Positions 38,169 through 40,177 of a DNA stretch of 40,177 bases are shown here, piece by piece. Numbering within the stretch: position 1 is the stretch's first letter; every line of letters begins with the position of its first letter. The DNA is taken from assembly GCA_038199035.1 (NCBI GenBank), contig JBBPZM010000076.1, positions 1 to 40,177 of the forward strand. The letters are read 5' to 3'. The notes beneath the pieces are model-generated. The model was not told the origin of the DNA. It worked only from the letters and a program-made list of their open reading frames with translations, and did not search any database. A program made the translations under genes and the position numbers. Origin of the DNA: DATAEY01 sp038199035. Its GTDB lineage: Bacteria > Actinomycetota > Thermoleophilia > Solirubrobacterales > Solirubrobacteraceae.

Positions 38169-38711
38169 TCAGGCGGTGGGAGCCGGCGTCTTCCCGAGCC
38201 CGCCGGCACGGCCAACGAAGAACGGGACAAGTAACAACCCGTACCCGGCGTGGAGGATCAGCTCGAACAGCTGGTTCGGGCCCATCGGGCTGGTGAAGAA
38301 GGGAAACAACGTGCGCCCGATGATCTGGAAGTTGAAGATGTAGAGGGCGATCCCGTAGACCAGGCCGGCCACGACGAGGGGAGCACGGTCGCGAAGCATG
38401 ATCACGAAGAGGGCAAAGCCCAGTCCGAACAGGATCGACAAGCTGAGGTGCGTCCAAAGTCCGGTCACCACCTCGCCAGGCACTGCCGAGGGTGCCATCG
38501 AAGGCTTGGCTGAGAAGTTGAAGATCGTGGACATGGCGAGAAAGGGGGCGACGGGAGGCAGGTCCTGTAACTTGGCGAAGATCATGTTGGCCAGTTGGAA
38601 TGGCACGCCGGTCACGAGCCCGACCACGGCACCCCATGTGAGCACCCGAACTGCTGTAGCGGCGGCGGACGTTTCGTGATTCGGGAGAGCTGCGATCGGT
38701 GGTGGGGCCAT
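38169..38711 (-). CDS. Polytopic membrane protein of unknown function
   Basis: 180 residues with about five hydrophobic segments: VLTWGAVVGLVTGVPFQLANMIFA, VVTGLWTHLSLSILFGLGFALFVIML, PLVVAGLVYGIALYIFNFQII and ELILHAGYGLLLVPFFVG, plus a shorter one near LAMSTIFNF. A conserved-looking FPFFTSPMGPNQLFELILHAGYG resembles periplasmic-facing loops of DUF1440/YagU-like proteins, as in the gene at 33899. There is no enzyme motif. The 135-bp upstream spacer contains AAGTT-GTCGT-AACTT (38802-38816), a small palindrome that could be an operator. Confidence 0.7.
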   Translation of the reverse strand: MAPPPIAALPNHETSAAATAVRVLTWGAVVGLVTGVPFQLANMIFAKLQDLPPVAPFLAMSTIFNFSAKPSMAPSAVPGEVVTGLWTHLSLSILFGLGFALFVIMLRDRAPLVVAGLVYGIALYIFNFQIIGRTLFPFFTSPMGPNQLFELILHAGYGLLLVPFFVGRAGGLGKTPAPTA

Positions 38712-38846
38712 CTGACTTGTCCTCCAAACGGTGTGATATGTACAGCCGTCGCTATACCCTGTCGGCCACGGGGGATGATGCAGGTGTCTTAACTCGCTCG
38801 TAAGTTGTCGTAACTTGGTGGAGTCCGAGTCATCGACGGTGACCGC

Positions 38847-39311
38847 TCAGCATCCGAAGCTTCCACCCGGCCAGGCGACGCCGGCGTAGCGCTCCACGAC
38901 CGGCCCGGCAGGCGGCGGGACCTCGCAGAACAGGTCGCTGCGCAGGACGCTTCCGGGGAAGAGCCGGGCGAACGGGTCGTCGTCCCAGGTGACGGGATGG
39001 CGGGTGACGGTGATCGCACCGCCGTAGCCGGCCTCGTCGAGCGCGAGCGTCGTCAGGCAGACCAGCGCGTCGGCGAGCAGCGGGATCCACCAGGACAGTG
39101 CGTCGCGACGCACCTGCTGGACCTCGGGCTGGTCGAATGGGAGGGCGGCATCGGGAAGGGGCAGAGCGCATACATGGGCGTACGCGCCGCGCACGGGCTC
39201 GCCCTCAAGGCAGCGTGCGTCGACCATGAAGCTGCGCCCGGGCCCCTCTCCGGGATGCAGCGCGCGTCCGTCGAAGGCGAGAAGCGCGGCTCCTCCCGGC
39301 AGCTCGCCCAT
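38847..39311 (-). CDS. Conserved-looking protein of unknown function
   Basis: 154 residues, ATG overlapping the redoxin stop (TGATG), so it is the last gene of a coupled operon. It opens GELPGGAALLAFDGRALHPGEGPGRSFMVDARCLEGEPVRGAYAHV and continues DALSWWIPLLADALVCLTTLALDEAGYGGAITVTRH. It ends PVVERYAGVAWPGGSFGC. There is no signal peptide; it is predicted to be a soluble alpha/beta protein. Three cysteines after position 30 include the C-terminal one. I do not recognise the family. Context with a redoxin and a GMC oxidoreductase suggests a redox-linked task. Confidence 0.65.
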   Translation of the reverse strand: MGELPGGAALLAFDGRALHPGEGPGRSFMVDARCLEGEPVRGAYAHVCALPLPDAALPFDQPEVQQVRRDALSWWIPLLADALVCLTTLALDEAGYGGAITVTRHPVTWDDDPFARLFPGSVLRSDLFCEVPPPAGPVVERYAGVAWPGGSFGC

Positions 39312-39817
39312 CACGTCTGGAAGTCCTCGCGGATGCGACGCGAGATCGCTCGCATGTCCTGGCGCAGGTCCTCGGCCGTCGGGCGTCCCCAATACCAGTA
39401 GCCGTCGTAGGCCCGGTGGATGGTCAGGTCGGGGAAGAGCGTGAAGGCGGTCGGCCGGTAGGGCTCGTGGAGGGTGTCGCTCTCCTCCAGCAGGTCCAGG
39501 CGCTTCAGCCAGCGGCGCTGCGAATCGGAGAGAAACACGAATCTCGCGCCCAGTCCGGCCCGGAAGGCCGACTGGACCTCGGAAGGATCCGTGCTCACCA
39601 CCACGATGCGCGTGTAAGCGACCTCGAACTCGTTCTGCAACGCGGTCAGCTCGCGCATGTGGCGCTGCTCCTTCGGACACCACCAGCCGCGTGAGAACAG
39701 CAGCGCCACCGGATCGCCGCCGGCCAGCTCGACCAGGCGCCGCGGGCGACCGGTGTGATCGGGGAGGTCGATGTCGGGGAAGCGCTCGCCGGCCTCCAGC
39801 CTCATCTCGCCGGTCAC
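39311..39817 (-). CDS. AhpC/TSA-type redoxin with a single cysteine
   Basis: 168 residues in a thioredoxin fold. GERFPDIDLPDHTGRPRRLVEL and VALLFSRGWWCPKEQRHMRELTAL hold the active Cys (WCP). FEVAYTRIVVVSTDPSEVQSAFRAG follows. The position normally holding the resolving Cys of CPxC is Glu (CPKE), and no other Cys is present. It would therefore act as a 1-Cys peroxiredoxin relying on an external thiol, or has lost peroxidase activity. GTG 39817 overlaps the GMC oxidoreductase stop (GTGA) and is preferred to ATG 39805. GMC enzymes make H2O2, so a peroxide-handling partner is sensible. Confidence 0.82.
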   Translation of the reverse strand: MTGEMRLEAGERFPDIDLPDHTGRPRRLVELAGGDPVALLFSRGWWCPKEQRHMRELTALQNEFEVAYTRIVVVSTDPSEVQSAFRAGLGARFVFLSDSQRRWLKRLDLLEESDTLHEPYRPTAFTLFPDLTIHRAYDGYWYWGRPTAEDLRQDMRAISRRIREDFQT

Positions 39818-40177
39818 GCGACGGCCGCCGTGCGGGTAGGGGTGACCTGCTTGGCCGCCAGCCGCTCGGCCAGCCGCGAGGCGAGCGCCATGATGGTGAG
39901 CGCCGGGTTGGCGCTGCCCTGCGTGGGCATCACGCTGCCGTCGCAGACGAACAGGTTCGCGAACCCCCACACCCGGTGGTCGGCGTCGATCACGCTGTCG
40001 TCCGGGGACGTCCCCATGCGGCAGCCGCCGACGAGGTGGGCGTAGCGGTCGATCGAGAGGATGTCCTGCGCGCCGGCCGCCTCGAGGATGCGGGTCAGCG
40101 TGGCCTTGGTGTAGGCGACGTTCGCGCGGTCGTTGTCGCACTGGGTGTAGTCGAAGCGCGCGATCGGCGTCCCGAAC
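39814..40177 (-). CDS. GMC-family FAD oxidoreductase, C-terminal part (cut by window edge)
   Basis: About 120 residues remain. RYAHLVGGCRMGTSPDDSV carries the catalytic His region (HxxGGxRMG). ADHRVWGFANLFVCDGSVMPTQGSANPALTIMALASRLAE is the hallmark flavin-binding end of glucose-methanol-choline oxidoreductases. The enzyme oxidises an alcohol or sugar with FAD, often forming H2O2. The stop overlaps the redoxin start, so three genes on this strand form one operon whose beginning is outside the window. The N-terminal flavin domain and any signal peptide cannot be judged. Confidence 0.88.
   Translation of the reverse strand, partial: FGTPIARFDYTQCDNDRANVAYTKATLTRILEAAGAQDILSIDRYAHLVGGCRMGTSPDDSVIDADHRVWGFANLFVCDGSVMPTQGSANPALTIMALASRLAERLAAKQVTPTRTAAVA

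Overview
The window is uniformly GC-rich DNA. It has many GTG starts, TetR, ANTAR and Fur regulators, TANNNT -10 boxes set 6-7 nt before start codons (leaderless genes), and a c-di-AMP riboswitch ahead of a resuscitation-promoting-factor-like hydrolase. This points to a high-GC actinobacterium, most likely Thermoleophilia/Solirubrobacterales. That placement is inference from gene style; no rRNA is present.

Left part (1-12.5 kb), mostly intact: lipoyl synthase (lipA), a rhomboid protease, a small membrane protein and a D,D-carboxypeptidase in an overlapping operon. Next come a Fur-family regulator and a ZIP metal transporter with a palindromic operator, then a carboxymuconolactone-decarboxylase/AhpD-like gene interrupted by one in-frame TGA. 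After it lie a tandem pair of acyl-CoA dehydrogenases, an SDR oxidoreductase, the riboswitch-controlled peptidoglycan hydrolase, and a coupled pair of exported proteins (Tat-type flavin amine oxidase and beta-propeller). The TGA replaces the second cysteine of the CxxC motif and is followed, 11 nt later, by a 7-bp hairpin with a GTG loop. This is the layout of a bacterial SECIS, so the gene is best read as a CPYU selenoprotein. It is the most notable observation here.

Middle part (12.5-29.6 kb), mixed: two tRNA-Ala genes (TGC and CGC), each followed by decayed genes. Two TetR regulators, an MpaB-type oxygenase, glutamate dehydrogenase and a membrane diguanylate cyclase are intact. A complete 1415-bp IS5-family element (17-bp terminal repeats, TAA target duplication) carries a pRiA4b ORF-3/TnpR-like passenger gene. 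Around it lie fragments or frameshifted copies of an M24 peptidase, a DHFR-like reductase and a GNAT enzyme. Further on are a COG4705-USP-like fusion, a lipoprotein coupled to DUF488, and a two-domain wall hydrolase (lytic transglycosylase plus M15-like domain), then a decayed PQQ-propeller gene.

Right part (29.6-40.2 kb): a signalling cluster with an OmpR-type regulator whose phospho-acceptor Asp is Glu, a LysR regulator, a STAS anti-anti-sigma protein and two GAF-ANTAR proteins. A stress/metabolism block follows: small membrane proteins, GH15 glycosidase, SDR, and a frameshifted formate/nitrite-transporter homologue with a second C-terminal fragment 0.5 kb away. The window ends in an overlapping minus-strand operon of a GMC oxidoreductase (cut by the edge), a one-cysteine redoxin and an unknown protein.

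No CRISPR array, phage module, rRNA or recognisable biosynthetic cluster was seen. The repeated frameshifts in accessory genes could be true decay or uncorrected sequencing errors; the window alone cannot decide.
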